Below, piece after piece: positions 32,057 to 45,080 of a stretch of DNA of 64,000 bases. Within the stretch, counting starts at the first letter, position 1. Every line of letters starts with the position of its first letter. The translations under genes and the position numbers were made by a program. This DNA is from Xanthostigma xanthostigma (lineage: Eukaryota; Arthropoda; Insecta; Raphidioptera; Raphidiidae): assembly GCA_963575645.1 (NCBI GenBank), contig OY754469.1, positions 46,644,753 to 46,708,752 of the forward strand, given 5' to 3'. Below the pieces are notes generated by a model. That model was given only the letters and a program-made list of their open reading frames with translations. It was not told the origin of the DNA and did not search any database.

Positions 32057-32586
32057 CAGCGTTGCCAGACGTCCCGATTTTTAAATAAAAATTAAATGTC
32101 CCGCGCGGGACATGCTCAGTCCCGCTTTTCGGGGATAACTTTAAAAGAAGTTAAATCTTCACAGAAATATCATGGATAAGTAATTCTTATAAATAATTAT
32201 TCTCTTATTGTAAGTTGCAATTTGTAACACTCACTCCACAGACTATTGTTTGAAACGCCATATTTTTCTAATGAATAAAACTTTTTTGATTTTGATTTCT
32301 GTTTTTTTTTATTCTGAAGACGACTAAGACTCAACTATTTAACGATAGGATAAATCTGATTTAAAATATTATATTTTTATTAAAATACATTTTCTATGGC
32401 TATTTTTGCTATCTATTGTCACGTTAACGTAATTTTAATTCAAATAAAAAGATAAATAGGTGTTTGAAAACTTCTGATTATATACGTTTTTTTAGTATGT
32501 CCCGCTTTCGACGAAAGAATCCCGCTGTTTTCACTCAAAGAGTTCCAAAATCCCGACTTGCCAAAAAAAAAAAACTGGCAACGCTG
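32057..32586. mobile_element. hAT MITE, family A copy 1
   Basis: The termini CAGCGTTGCCAG and CTGGCAACGCTG are flanked by a perfect 8-bp duplication CTTGTAAC (32049-32056 and 32587-32594). Subterminal CCCGC/GCGGG motifs are repeated at both ends. There is no transposase. An inverted relative is at 42386. Confidence 0.9.
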
Positions 32587-32771
32587 CTTGTAACATTAAT
32601 ATTTTAATTTGTAATTATTTGCAACAAACTTTTTAGAATTTGTAACCGAGATATGAGTGATTTCTCGATTTAGTCAACAATGGTAACGCATTACATAATC
32701 GAGAAAAAGGTCATAGCTTGGGAACGATTTGGTTGCAAACTCTAAAAAGTTATAAATACCTCTTAAGTCTA

Positions 32772-33180
32772 AAGGCCTCTGCACACGAGGCTAGAAACGC
32801 TGCTAGATTCCTTGCTAGATTGGCCTACTATTTTTCTAGCGCTGGTTTTCATGATTGCTTGCTTCACACGAGACGTCTTTTAAAGCTAGGTTTGTGAATA
32901 AATCTGGTGCGCACGCAGTGACAATTCAAATTTAAACACAGAGCAAAACACGTCTGCTGTCGGACTCTGAGCAGAATAACGCCATGTTTGTTTGTTAGTG
33001 TTTGTTCAAGTCGCCCGCGTGACAAGGTACTGCTTCCTGATTGGTTCTTGCTCATACCTAGCAGCAGACCTAGCAAGCAAAATAGGCCCTGTTCTAATTT
33101 TAAAACCTATCTTGTGAGCTAGCAGGCGTCATCTCCAGCTTTGTACCCTGCCTACCGGCCAGCAGAACTCCAAGCAGTGT
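32772..33180 (+). repeat. Dispersed repeat family P, copy 1
   Basis: It starts AAGGCCTCTGCACACGAGGC and runs through CTAGATTCCTTGCTAGATT and AACGCCATGTTTG to CAGCAGAACTCCAAGCAGTG. Other copies are at 18725, 56100, 57749 and 60280. The ends share an ACGAGGCTGGA-type inverse, but I could not assign a superfamily or target duplication. Confidence 0.7.
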
Positions 33181-33989
33181 TATCAGTTACATTCTTTACG
33201 CGATTTCTTTTTCTGAGTGACCGATCGCTTTTCCATCACTGACTAGACAAAATATCATTACCAAACTAATGTTCCCAAATTCCACTCATTAATAGCAATT
33301 ATATTTACACATTTAATAATGACTTGCAAAACAGAGTAGTGTGATTGAATGCTTTAAATGTTTTTGAACTGTAATGATATCTACATATTATTATGTTCGG
33401 AAACGCACAAGGACCTATACAGGGTATAGTTGTGTGCACAATGCGTGTGGTGCGAGAAAGGAATGATGTCTGCGTGTCATACTAATTGCTAGCATCTCCC
33501 CTCCTTCTGTGCGTTCCGTATGACATGCCCAGCATTGCACACAGCAGTGCAGCCTGCCTTGTGTCATGTTTCCCTCTATAATAATAATATATACCTGATT
33601 ACAAAGTAAAGTGGCATACGTCGATTTTTTTTGGATGATTTTTTTGAACTATTACTCAGTGCAGTGGAATTAAGCAAGTGGAGATCCCCTTCGTCTAAAA
33701 ATTAGATGTATATTTTTAACGATTAATACAAGTTTAGAGTTCTTATAATATTTTATGTTGTGGTGCACCTCTAACAGCCCCGGATATATAAACTTGATAA
33801 TGGCGCCCCCTATCTCCAGCGTTTGAGATAAATTACTTACAAAAACTCACAAATATATATATAATATTTGGCATTTTTCTTGAACAGAAAACAAGCAGAT
33901 TGAGTAAATCGGAAAAAGGACATATGTATTATGATTTTAGCGCCCCCTGAAACTGCCAACCCCCTAGATCCGGGGCTGATCTCAAAGAA
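33181..33989. other. Unassigned DNA
   Basis: Around 33425-33560 TGTGTGCACAATGC and GCATTGCACACA form an imperfect inverted pair, perhaps an eroded MITE. No gene seen. Confidence 0.4.
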
Positions 33990-34254
33990 TATTATACATC
34001 TTAGTTTACCGAGATGAATGTTGTGTCCAAATGATGATCGGAGTTAACGTTCAAAAGTTTTTGTCGAACGGACAAATTTTGAGTTACATTTTGCAACATT
34101 TTTCATTGATGCTCCGCTTCTATTGGTCGTAGCCTTCCCCGATAAATGGACTATCCAACAAATATTTTCAATTCGAACCAGTAGTTCCTGAGATTAGCGC
34201 GTTCAACCAAACAAACAAACTCTTCAGCTTTATATATTAGAATAGAAGTATAGA
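33990..34254 (-). mobile_element. Helitron family H2, 5' part
   Basis: On the minus strand it begins TCTATACTTCTATTCTAATA after A, then AAAGCTGAAGAGTTTG and the CTAATCTCAGGAACTACTGG block. The 3' terminus is missing. Confidence 0.7.
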
Positions 34255-36100
34255 TGGACAATTGAATTAAATTTTCTTTTACCAAAATTATGACGTAAAC
34301 TATTTTGCCTTGCGGCCAGAGATATGTGACGTACTGCTTCGATCGGCCTTATGACTTATGACTTCTGCAGCCTGGGATTGAATATCACCCGACTATACAC
34401 ACATGCAGAACGGCCATGTGTTTATTAAAAGGAGAAGGAACACGACGTGTTAAACTGTAGTTTCTGATTTATAAAGACTAATGTTAAAGCTAGAAAAAGC
34501 TACGTCCATTATACAGGCGTAGATCCTACCAACAACGAAGCTTTTTTATGTGAAACATTTAATAGCGCGTTTGGTTGCGAGTTAAACCGTGCAATTGGAG
34601 CGACACTTTTATGGGACGACGTTTTATGGAAAGACGTGACGTTTGTGTGCGTTGGATTAAACATGGCTTTAGTTGAAGGCGACATCTAGATAAGCGGGCG
34701 AAATTTAGTTAATAGTATTTCGTTAGATGACAGCGCGTGACGCTTACTTTGTGTATGCGTTGGATTATAACTTGGCTTTCGTTAAAGGCGACGACTAAAT
34801 GACAGGGCAAAATTTAGTTACAGGGCGATATTTAGTTACTACACACAGGCGCTATGGCTATGTCGAAATCGTGCCTAAAAACAAGCCATTATAGAACAGA
34901 ATAATGTTTAGGTATCAGAAAACTATGAAATATGTCGTCAAAAATATATTTACGCTGTAATATAATATCATATAAGCATATCTTCAGTAGATAATTTTCA
35001 ACTGTGACAATGAATAACTTTTCTTATATCGCGCTCTTATTGTAAGCTAAAAAACAAACAGATCACGCGAAAAAATGGGTTATCCATACTTCTATATTAT
35101 GCAAGTTCTCGTGTAATTTCTCCTATTATTTCAATAAAGAGCACAATGTAAGAATAACTTTATCCATGTACTTACTTATACAGAATGTATTTTAAAATCA
35201 TCAACAAACGAAAACTGGATGCTATCGTATAACAATTGCTATTCCAAAAATGCGTCTTAACCAAAATACAGGGACTTTAAAAACATTTTTGAACCAGTTG
35301 ACTCAAAATCGCCTGGTTATTTGCATTTATAGCTAGACTTTTGAGTGTAGCAAATCCTATTTTGATATCTTTCGTAGTTTTTTAAGAATCTTAAAAAAAA
35401 CTTCAATAATTATTAAACTCCTGTATCTCGGTTAGGAAGCATTTTCAGAGTAACAATAATAGCGTCAATAGTATTAACATGGATTTCCACTTTTTGTTTC
35501 TTGGCGATTTAAAAAAAAACACTCTGTATAAAGGCTCAAATATCACCGAAAGAGAAAAATACAAAGTTAATTTAGTGCATTCTGTTATAGAGCGAGTAAT
35601 GGTAAAAGTTAGTCTGCTGACAAAATATTGATATAGTTAATGACCGTTTCTTTTATTGTACGTGTGCAAGTATCAAAGAAAGGGAGAGATTAATACTTTC
35701 TACATTTCTTAAGGGTAGGAACATTGTAATGCCTTGGGTACATTAAACATTATAGTTTATATCAAACATTAAACAATATCTATGTTTTGAAATCCCAAAT
35801 GTGATCACTATATATGCCACGATATTGATTCTTAATTATTTAAGGGTATGCCCATTAATTACTTGAGGGAAGATGTGGTGGAATCCCCCCCTCCCCCGTC
35901 ACGTGAGATTGAGCCTATAATAATAAAGTAATTAAATTTATTTCATGTGTTCATGTATTTTGCTTTATATATACCTTTCAATTTCTATAAGAGTTAATAC
36001 TATTGACATTTTTTCTGTAAACATTTAAATGAGATCTGGTGAGTAGTAAATAAAATAATTATAGAGTAATTTTTCATACAATATATTAATAAAAATTATA
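34255..36100. other. Unassigned DNA with imperfect direct repeats
   Basis: Two imperfect direct repeats of about 80 bp (34635-34710 and 34738-34822) share GCGTTGGATTA, ATGGCTTTAGTTGAAGGCGA-like sequence and AAATTTAGTTA. No coding frame is supported in the rest. Confidence 0.4.
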
Positions 36101-36200
36101 CAATTCTAATTCAATTAGTTGACGTTTCGGTCCGGATTTGGATTTTCTTTAGAAATTGGTCGATAATTTTATTTATTGAAGAGTAATCAGACGTTAATCA
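36101..36200. repeat. Penelope-type terminal fragment
   Basis: GACGTTTCGGTCCGGATTTGG, ATTGGTCGATAATTTTATTT and AGACGTTAATCAAATATTTG are shared with the larger fragments at 39930 and 52735. Confidence 0.5.
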
Positions 36201-36814
36201 AATATTTGAGAATTTTGAGATTTGAGAAAAATTATACAATATGCAGATTTATTTTTGGTATTTTTAATATTTTTTTTTCTGCCTGCATTTGATATGAAAT
36301 TATTTTTTAACTATAAACTTAATAAAAAATATATTGAACGATTCCTGACGCAGTAAACAGTTATTGTGTATATTTACTGAGATTTAGGGTTTGTAAAATA
36401 CGCAGTGTGTGTACCTGACTCAGAATCAGTCAAACAAAATGAGCTCACATCTAAGTCCGTCTCTGGTTTTAACGTTTTTTGTTTGAAATGTAACAATAAT
36501 ACTAAATTGTGTTCTGTAATAAACGCGTCATCATGTTTTTACCCTAAAACAGAAATCATATATCGACGGGGCATGTTGATTTATTTTATTGTTAAACAAT
36601 CTATTAATGCATCGTCTAAGCTTACTAATGGGTTTTATCAAAGTACATACAACAGTTCTTAGTACAGATCTGCAGTTTGTATCAATTAATACTCACAACC
36701 CCTCTTCAACTATAGTGTACACATGCAAGCAATTAATCAATTAATTCTTTCAATGAAAACAAACGACATTCAAATAGATATGAGTACTTGCCAAAAATAA
36801 TTTGTAATCATTAC
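36201..36814. other. Unassigned DNA
   Basis: An 85-codon plus frame (36405-36662) begins at a non-ATG codon and has no recognisable domain. I do not support it as a gene. Confidence 0.35.
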
Positions 36815-37030
36815 ATCCGTGCTATTACAAACGCGAAGGTAGCTATGTCTGTTTGTTATCGCTGAATAGATTTCGATCAAATTTAGCACAGACAGACTGC
36901 ATCCTGAGGAAGGGCATAGGCTACCTTTTACTCGAAGAAAAAACCTGAAAGGTGTGAAGTTTAAATGATGAACCCAACATTTCTCAACTCAGGGATATAA
37001 AAATTCCTATTTAGGCTTTCGGTAAGAAAT
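36815..37030 (+). mobile_element. Helitron 5' fragment
   Basis: TCCGTGCTATTACAAACGCG followed by TAGCTATGTCTGTTTGTTA has the head form of the local Helitrons (compare the minus strand at 21132). No 3' terminus is seen. Confidence 0.45.
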
Positions 37031-37924
37031 AAACTATTACATGTTGCATCGTTTTTGTGAAATTATTCCTAAATAAGTTAAGTCCTATAAATAGCATTAT
37101 GTGTTTTAAACATGAAATTTGATAAAATCTTACCATTTTTGATAAAACTGTTCTATTTTTAACATTTTCTTTAGTTTAAATAAAACCAAAAAACAATGAT
37201 GCTTGGTTTTTGGTATTAATTCATTTTGAAAGTCGATTAAACTTTAAAAGTCGTATTAAAAATCAAGCATTACATTTTTCGTATTAAAAAACTTAAAAAT
37301 TCTATTATAATAAATTTAATTACCAAGTCTTTTGTTTGCTGCAAAAAATAATAAGTTGGTTATTAGAATAATCGATTTGTTTTTACGCTTAAAAAGTGTG
37401 GAAGTAAAATTGCTTATCTGAATAACAAAAATGATATAATAAAGATTATATATTATATAAAAACAACAAAGTTAGTTGAAAAAGGTAATACATATTGCAT
37501 ACACATAACGAGACGACGAAAAAAACTCCCTTTTTCAATTACAAAGGTCCATTGTTTGGTTGAAAAATAATTTAATATTATATGGTATAGCTGAAAAACC
37601 ACCACACCCTTCAGCGTCCCTCTTAAGCTATTATTGAAGTTTATCTCCAGACTATCAGCCAGCTTACCAACTCTCCCGTTGGACCCTACGTTTCCTGTAT
37701 ACAGAATGTTTCAAAACGACACGATCAGAATGATTGTTTGTAAACGTACATTAAGACTCTTGCACATTAGTAGTGAAACTTCTTAGTTTCTAACATTTGT
37801 TGACGTTTTTATTAAGAAACGGTTATGTGAAATTTATAGCCGTGGCTACGTATTCATACAGTATGCACGGCGCATGCGTGTAAAGTGCTTATGACGTTTT
37901 GAGCGATGGAGAGTAGAAACCATA
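37031..37924. other. AT-rich spacer
   Basis: Nothing recognised. Confidence 0.4.
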
Positions 37925-38275
37925 CTTTATATTGCTTGCAAATTTCGGGAGAAAGACTTAAAGACTACGGTGCAGCCATTTATACGTCTGTCTCACTTAT
38001 TATACTCTGAGTCTCATGCGCATGTCCGTGAACGGATGCACGTTAGTTATATAGCGTCAGTTTGCACATAGAACTAAGCTGTGCAAGGGAGGTGGCTTGC
38101 TCTATTCCACTCACCAATTGCCCCACTACAGACGCGACACTTGCGCACAACGAGTCAAGTAAAAAGAAAGAGATAGAAAAACAGTCATTTGCTGGCTTAC
38201 TTCATGGATCATGCTTCCAGTTACGGCCACTAGTAATATAGAAATTATTAAATATAATATGGTAGAAACGGTTCT
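37925..38275 (+). repeat. Dispersed direct repeat family S, copy 1
   Basis: GGGAGAAAGACTTAAAGACT, TGAGTCTCATGCGCATGTCC, GGAGGTGGCTTGCTCTATTC and ACTACAGACGCGACAC recur in the same order at 47302-47606. Identity is high but broken by small indels. The type is unknown. The minus-strand ORF at 38126-38329 falls in this repeat and its frame is not kept in the other copy. Confidence 0.7.
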
Positions 38276-39047
38276 CCCACTCTTTCCTCTCAACTGTCGG
38301 CTGAAATCGAAGAAGGGGAAACGTTTCACTTTTTGTCTGATTTAGATCAATTTACCTTCCTAGCGGGTCTAAAAATGTTTCACTTGAAAAAGAAAATTAT
38401 CGGTTTAAAATTATTTTTAATAGTTGTTGTAAATTGATTAATTAAAAATTCCTTACCTCATTAAATAATTTGTATATGTTTAATTACGAAATCTAATATT
38501 ATGTTTGAAAGAATTTCGACTCGACGTCATTAATAAACCATTAATATGAATGTGCTTTTATCATTTTGAATCATTCCGTAAAATCTGAAGCAGCGTATAT
38601 CATAATACACATTTCCGTTGTTTTAATTATATTTGTAACAAAATAGCGGGGGTTGGCCACGCCACTGTGCCAGCTAGATAATCCGTCCATTGATATTGAT
38701 GCAACTTTGAACCGCCCACCGAAAATTATGTGTAATGACAGAACGCGTATCTGTTCAAAATCAAGCGCACTAATCGGGCGGCTACCCTCTACCAGTCAGG
38801 GTGAAGCGTATTTTGTGTTTCTATAGAAAATGACAGAGTCTGAAGGAAAAAAGTATGTTGCAACCACAATTAATTATAATGAACTGCAGTATTATCATTT
38901 ATTCAAAGATACATTATTTTTTCCATCAACTTTTTATTAAATGAAATTTAATATTTATTACTCTTTTTTTTGATACTGCAACATTTTGTAATAAATATGT
39001 ACTGAACAAATGTTTGTTTAAAATATTTTTCATTTTGTTGGATTTAA
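38276..39047. other. AT-rich spacer
   Basis: No gene or element boundary recognised. Confidence 0.4.
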
Positions 39048-39568
39048 AGAGGACCCCGCACAAACCTTATGGGATTTAGTTCTCGGTTAAATTGATTGAA
39101 AATAGTTTTATTTTGTAGATTAAAGATCACTAAGAAAAAGTGTCCATGGGCGCATAGCCTAAAAACCAATAGATTTTTAGCTACAGATATTCTTAGCGAA
39201 ATTTTAGTAATAGAATTCACAATCTTAAAAATCCTAAGCTCTAGAAATATGTTTCCGAGTGCGCTGAATCCGAATATGACATTATTATTTTATACAGGGT
39301 GACACCTTCCAACATTACCTACGTTTCGACTATTTTTCTATTTCTAAAAAAAAGTACAAAAGTTGAACATGGAACATGTTTGTGAATACAGTGGATATCC
39401 CTATATCTAAAACCTCGCTAAACATATCTGTAGCTAAAAATCTATTGATTTTTAGCCTATGCGCCTATGGACACTTTTTCTTAGCGACCTTTAAACTATA
39501 AAATAAAACCATTTTCGATCGATTTAACCGAGAACCAAATCCCACAAGGTTTGTGCGGATCCTTTCAA
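39048..39568. mobile_element. Foldback MITE
   Basis: Inverted arms of about 140 bp carry GCACAAACCTTATGGGATTT on the left versus AAATCCCACAAGGTTTGTGC on the right, and AAAAAGTGTCCATGGGCGCA versus its inverse. The loop includes TACAGGGTGACACCTTCC. The opposed 68- and 95-codon frames are products of this symmetry. Superfamily not assigned. Confidence 0.7.
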
Positions 39569-39929
39569 AAAATATTAAAACTTTCAATTTGTCAAAAAAA
39601 AAAATGTTTGTCGGTTTTGAAGCGCTCAAGAGAAACATTGTGCATTGTGCATGACAGACTACACAGATTAACATAATATTGAATATTTTTCTAAACGTCA
39701 TCTCCAATGAAAGCAACAGAACCCCATCCTCCTGTTCACAGCTGTGAGACAAATATGTCGAGCAGAGAATAAACTAAGCATATAGAAGTCATCAGTCATT
39801 AGAGGACGTCACGGCAGTGTATTAAAAAGGGGGAAGCGATATTTTATTTCTCAGTCGACTCTACCGAGTGATTCACGATGACGATCGGTCGAATTTCCAC
39901 ACAAGAAATTTATACTTAACTTGTCTATT

Positions 39930-40250
39930 AGTTCAAATCTTTGATTAACGTCTGATTAGAACTCTTCAATAAATAAAATTATCGACCAATTTTTCAGACA
40001 ATATATTAACAAAAAATATAATTAATACATTAACGTTTTTTCAATATTTTGATACTAATTAATTATTTTAAAAGAATTTTATATAAAGCGAATTAGAAAT
40101 TAAATATTAATTATTTTTTAATTATTTTTTAGATTCGTTCTGAAGAAAATCCAAATCCGGATCGAAACATTAATGTATTAATTATATTTTTTGTTAACAT
40201 ATTGTCTGAAAAATTGGTCGATAATTTTATTTATTGTCTATTAGTTATTA
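39930..40250. repeat. Penelope-type inverted terminal fragment
   Basis: ATAAAATTATCGACCAATTT with TTCAGACAATATATTAAC on the left is inverted on the right (GTTAACATATTGTCTGAAAA). Near 40140 CTGAAGAAAATCCAAATCCGG then ATCGAAACATT keeps the CTGAAGA, stem, GAAA order noted at 16.5 kb. Confidence 0.5.
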
Positions 40251-40377
40251 CAAAAAAAACCTTGCGGATAACAGCCAACGTTGGTTACGGGGATCATTGT
40301 CGTCGTGAGTTGTTCAAAAATTTTAAAATGTCTTTACCATCTTTGTTTGTGTAAGTACAGAGCGTTGGTGTTTGCAA

Positions 40378-41079
40378 TAGACATGGGAAAAGTCGTTACT
40401 ATGAGATCACAGTGACTGTTATTCCGGTTACACAAAAATCACAGTGAAAAATCATCGTGACTTTGTCACGTCGATCACTCACATCACAATAAATGTTTCC
40501 TAGTTTTTAGGATTTTTTAGTTGATTATCGTTACAGTTGTCACTCCGATCACGAATACACCATTTAGTAATAGGTTGTCATCTGATACGGCGTTACTTGT
40601 CTGTTATGATGTTTAGATGCAAAGATATAGTTAATTCAAAATAACCTTCACACTTGTACAGGCTTAGGACTGTCGCATTTGATAACATAACGTAAATATT
40701 CTTTTTTTTCATGGGGAAACGGCAATCAATGCAAGGTTTTTTGCGATGCGTGAGCTGTTTTCTCTAAACATTTAGCGGCATTATATTTTTTGTGCCAAAT
40801 TTAAAATTTTACCTAAATGGTTAGAAAAAGCCGTTTACAAGCCGCAGCTTTATGTTGATTGCTGAATTCAATGAGTAGTGACTGCGGTGACATGGAACGA
40901 CATACGTTACTTTGAAACATAGATCTATTGGAACTTGGAGCGAGCGTCGTGACTGCGGTGACATGAAACGACATGCGTTACTTTGGAACGTAGATATGTC
41001 TTGTCAGATCACAGTGATTATTTTAGACGGCTTGTCACAGTGATTTTTTCATCGTGAAGTTATTTTTTCCCCAACTCTA
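40378..41079. mobile_element. hAT MITE, family B
   Basis: The termini TAGACATGGGAAAA and TTTTTTCCCCAACTCTA are imperfect inverses with a perfect 8-bp duplication GTTTGCAA (40370-40377 and 41080-41087). Subterminal ATCACAGTGA-type motifs are repeated on both sides, a usual hAT transposase-binding arrangement. Confidence 0.85.
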
Positions 41080-41857
41080 GTTTGCAAAATCAATACTGGG
41101 TACCTCAAGTAGTCATGCTGACTGCCACAGTCATAACGTACCAGAAAAAAAGACAGCGTTTACCTTCCCTGGTGCAGGCTGACTATCTCACAAACGGTCC
41201 CAGACTAGTACTACGCGTCACTTAAAATGTATAATGCACGCCATTGAGACATAGCAGTTACAACAGTAGTGGAGCCTTCGGCTCTACCGTATTACAATTT
41301 TACGAAATGTTACAAATATTCTGATTTTTTTATAATGAACCATGTACCATTATTCTGTCGTAAAAAGGCAAAAGGCAGTAAGTGACCAGCTTATGAATTT
41401 GAGTAAATCAAGATTTACTAAAAATGTCTTGACCGTCCAGAATTTTAGATTATGGAAACCAAAACTTTTTTTAAAGACAATAAAATTATTGCTGCAGCAC
41501 TTACTGATGTCGTTGGCTTCAGTATGAACTCATTTTGTCAACAAATGTCACTTACTGCCTTTTGCCGTTTTAGGGCAGTATTTACCGGACACTCTGTATT
41601 ATTGTGATTAACACGATTCGATACGCCAGCATTTAGAGTTAATTTGTAAGAGTGTGACTTTTTATTGTCTTAGCATATAAATTAGCTGCAATGGAGTACG
41701 CTCGAACCTTTCAGACATGCCAGACAACTAAACGATTCCATTCAGTAAATCATGGTTTTAAAAAAATATCGTTATATCAACGCAATAAATAGGCGGACTG
41801 TCTCGCAAACGGATTCAGATTACGTGGAACTTAAAATATATAATTCTCTGCCTAGTT
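41080..41857. other. Spacer with an inverted repeat pair
   Basis: AAAAGGCAGTAAGTGAC near 41367 and GTCACTTACTGCCTTTT near 41547 are inverse, with CAGAGTGTCCGGTAAATACT (inverse) near 41590. This is probably an eroded MITE. The 61-codon frame within it is not supported. Confidence 0.4.
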
Positions 41858-42183
41858 CAGGGGTCGGCAACCTTTTGAGACGAAAGAGCTAAAAATTACA
41901 ATTTACAAAATTTCCCAGTTTTTAAAGATCCACTAAACATTTCCGTTTCAGTATTATAGTATTTGCTCATATAGGTATAATATACATATATATCCGAGGA
42001 GGACACGTCACGATGTAGGCTGCGCGGGTGAGACGCGAGTGGAAATGAGAGTTACACATGCTGCTCAATCATGGATCGATTGGACGATTTTTAAGGGTTT
42101 ATATAATAAAATAATTATTTTTTGCGTATGGAACTGGAGAGCCGCAACTTTACATCAAAAGAGCCGCAGATTGCCGACTCCTG
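41858..42183. mobile_element. hAT MITE, family C
   Basis: CAGGGGTCGGCAACC at the left and TTGCCGACTCCTG at the right are classic hAT-type termini. The flanking 8-mers GCCTAGTT and ACCTAAAC match only partly, so the insertion is old. Confidence 0.7.
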
Positions 42184-42378
42184 ACCTAAACACATCAGAG
42201 AGCTACCGGAAAATGTTTTCAAAAATGGCGTTAGAAGAAAGCTGTTGGGGAACGATAAACGAGATTTTCATCAAATGTATGTTTACAGTTTTACACATTT
42301 TTATGTATGTGCAGTATTTTAGTTTTGTTTGTGACATTAGGCTCATAAATATAAATTATTATCTATTTATTATATCTA

Positions 42379-43270
42379 TCTATACCAGCATTGCCAGTTT
42401 TTTTTTGCCAAGTCGGGATTTTGGAACTCTTTGAGTGAAAACAGCGGGATTCTTTCGTCGAAAGCGGGACATAGTAAAAAAACGTAAGTATATAATCAGA
42501 AGTTTTCAAATACCTATTTATCTTTTTATTTGAATTAAAATTACATTTACGTGACAATAGATAGCAAAAATAGTCATAGAAAATGTATTTTAATAAAAAT
42601 ATAATATTTTAAATCAGATTTACCCTATCGTTAAATAGTTGAGTCTTATTCGTCTTCAGAACAAAAAAAAAACAGAAATCAAAATCAAAAAAGTTTTATT
42701 CATTAGAAAAATATAGCGTTTCAAACAATAGTCTGTGGAGTGAGTGTTACAAATTGCAACTTACAATAAGAGAATAGATAATTATTTATTCATAATATTT
42801 CTGTGAAGATTTAACTTTTTTTATAGTAATCTCCGAGTTATCCCCGAAAAGCGGGACTGAGCCATCCCGCTAGGGACATTTAATTTTGATTTAAAAATCG
42901 GGACGTCCCGCCAAAATCGGGACGTCTGGCAACGCTGATCTATACTAATATATAAAGCTGAAGAGTTTGTTTATTTGTTTGGTTGAACGCGCTAATCTCA
43001 GGAACTACTGGCTCGAATTAAAAAAAAAATTATGGATAGTTCATTTATCGAGGAAGGCTATGGCTATATAATATCACGCTACGGCCAATAGGAGCCGAGC
43101 ATCAATGAAAAATATAACTCAAAATTTGTCCGGCCGACAAAAACTTTTGAACGGAAACTCCGATCATCATGAAATTTGGACACAACATTCATCTCGGTGA
43201 ACTAAGATTCATGTCCCTTCCTTCCCCATTCGTTCTTTTGCACCCGGGTGAAACCGGGCGGGACCGCTAG
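42379..43270 (+). mobile_element. Helitron family H2, split by a hAT MITE
   Basis: The 5' TCTATAC (42379-42385) is followed by a hAT element and resumes at 42946 with TAATATATAAAGCTGAAGAG. It ends GGGTGAAACCGGGCGGGACCG with CTAG at 43267-43270 before T. Without the insertion it is about 332 bp. Confidence 0.8.
42386..42937. mobile_element. hAT MITE, family A copy 2
   Basis: The termini CAGCATTGCCAG and CTGGCAACGCTG are flanked by a perfect 8-bp duplication ATCTATAC (42378-42385 and 42938-42945). It is inverted relative to 32057-32586, with the same CCCGC-rich subterminal blocks. It landed in the first bases of a Helitron. Confidence 0.9.
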
Positions 43271-43735
43271 TAAAATAATAAACTATATCGTGTACTAGTA
43301 GACTTAAACATTATTAAATTAAATTTCGTTCACTGGTTGGTTTAATTAATCAACGATTATTTTCACACTCAAGCTCACATCGGTGAAATTAATATAAATA
43401 TGAGAGTTATAAACGCTCAATGTGGTATTTCCTGTATACAACAACAGCATTCAACTGCGCGGGTGGCACTGCAACGGTCTTTATTATTAAACTATATTCC
43501 CCTTGTACAATAAATGACGTCTTTAAAATACTCGATGCTACTTCAACTAAAGGGATATTCGGAAAAGTGATAAAGACAAATAATATTTATAATGTCTCTG
43601 ATACGAGTTATTTCAAATTAGATTACAAACGCTCGAAATAAGAGAAAAATTAATTTAAACTATAACGCATCAGGAATTACACTCAAATGACCTCTTGTTC
43701 ATTTTGACGCGTTATTTATGTTTCGTATTTAAAAG
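43271..43735. other. AT-rich spacer
   Basis: A 73-codon frame (43420-43641) shows no domain I recognise and is not called. Confidence 0.35.
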
Positions 43736-44023
43736 CTAAAAGACTCGGAAGTTAGTCACAAACAGCGTTGCAAAGGCACATATTAGAGCCGTTGAGGCTC
43801 CCACCACCTCTCAGCTACCTGCACGAAACGTGCGCTCGTCGGTGATTGTCCGTGATCGCTCGTTGCCTTTGTCACTTGACGTTTTCTTGCTTTAAAGTAC
43901 AGTCGAGTACGCTATTGTCAAGTTGTTATTGTTACTTAGTTTTGTTGAGTTGCGAGTTTGTAGTTTTTCAACTGACTGTACAAGCGTAAGCCCGAGTTCG
44001 CATCTAACTTCCGAGCCTTTTAG
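43736..44023. mobile_element. Small MITE with 20-bp terminal inverted repeats
   Basis: CTAAAAGACTCGGAAGTTAG and its inverse CTAACTTCCGAGCCTTTTAG close a 288-bp element that is GC-richer than its flanks. No clear target duplication was found. Confidence 0.6.
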
Positions 44024-44814
44024 ATTCGTATTATAATCAAGAAAGTTTATTAGCACTAGAGACTTAACTCTAAGACCGGTGTTCCATAGAAAAAAAACAC
44101 GGGTTCGTAAAAATAATTATTGAATTATGATTAATTAGGTATATTATGATTACCTGTGAGACAGACTCCCTTAATATTGATGGAACAAACAGAGACAGCG
44201 GCTTACCTGTAACAAAAAAAATTCAAGTGTTATACATAAATAAATTTAAATAGTTATTCAAATAAGACTCAAAGCTGTTAATTTTTTATCATTTTCTAAC
44301 AAATTTACCATAACATAAGTTGAAGTGAGACAGATATTTAATGGTCGATTTTCCCCAAAAACACTAAGGATCTCCTTTCAAAATGTTAAGCACCCTATAA
44401 AATTTGGTTTCAATCCTTTCAACCGTTTGACCTTGACAAACGAGTATTTACCTAACTTTAAATTAATAGCATTTTGTTGGAAATTTATAGTTTCTAAAAC
44501 GAGTGGTTATTTGATGCATATGTATATACTAGAACTAGATCCGTAATTTTCTTTCGTAATTTTCATAATAACAGTTTGAATTTAGAAACTGTAGCATATA
44601 TTCATATTTAATATGAGTGGATATTTTTAGAAAATTGATTTATTCAAAAAATGTTCTATATCAACATAGAAATAGTTAATGTCGTTCAGAGCTGGCAAGG
44701 GCGTAGATATTTTTTTTTCTGTAGGGGGATAAAGCAAAAAAAACAATATTTTTTTAAGTTTAATTATAAATCATTAATTAATGTATTTAATAATTAAGCG
44801 TGCTTACGACCGAG
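44024..44814. other. AT-rich spacer
   Basis: Nothing recognised apart from a 73-codon frame without support (44325-44546). Confidence 0.35.
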
Positions 44815-44960
44815 GTATGAAGAAAATTAGTATACACTACACTGGCTGAAGGTATGATACCTTGCCCTTCGCGCCATGATGCCTGAGGCGAAGCAGGGCA
44901 CGCAGGGCGAGGATATCAAACTTTCGGCCCTTGTGGTGTAATATACTATTTTCTTAATTG
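44815..44960. repeat. Small foldback repeat
   Basis: AGTATACACTACACTGGCTG on the left and its diverged inverse (GGCCCTTGTGGTGTAATATACT) on the right surround CTTGCCCTTCGCGCC and GGCGAAGCAGGGCACG. A related copy is at 58505-58610. Confidence 0.5.
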
Positions 44961-44999
44961 CAATCTCATAATCAATCCAACATCTGCACGAAATTAAGT

Positions 45000-45080
45000 A
45001 CACTCTTTTTGAAACGATTTTTTCGCAAAAATATTTTTCGACCCCTAAAAACTATCCAGATTGGGCCCATTTTAAACAGA
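45000..45080 (-). repeat. Fragment of repeat family R
   Basis: TTTTTCGACCCCTAAAAA and CCAGATTGGGCCCATTTTAA are the inverse of the family R core at 6340-6440. Confidence 0.55.
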
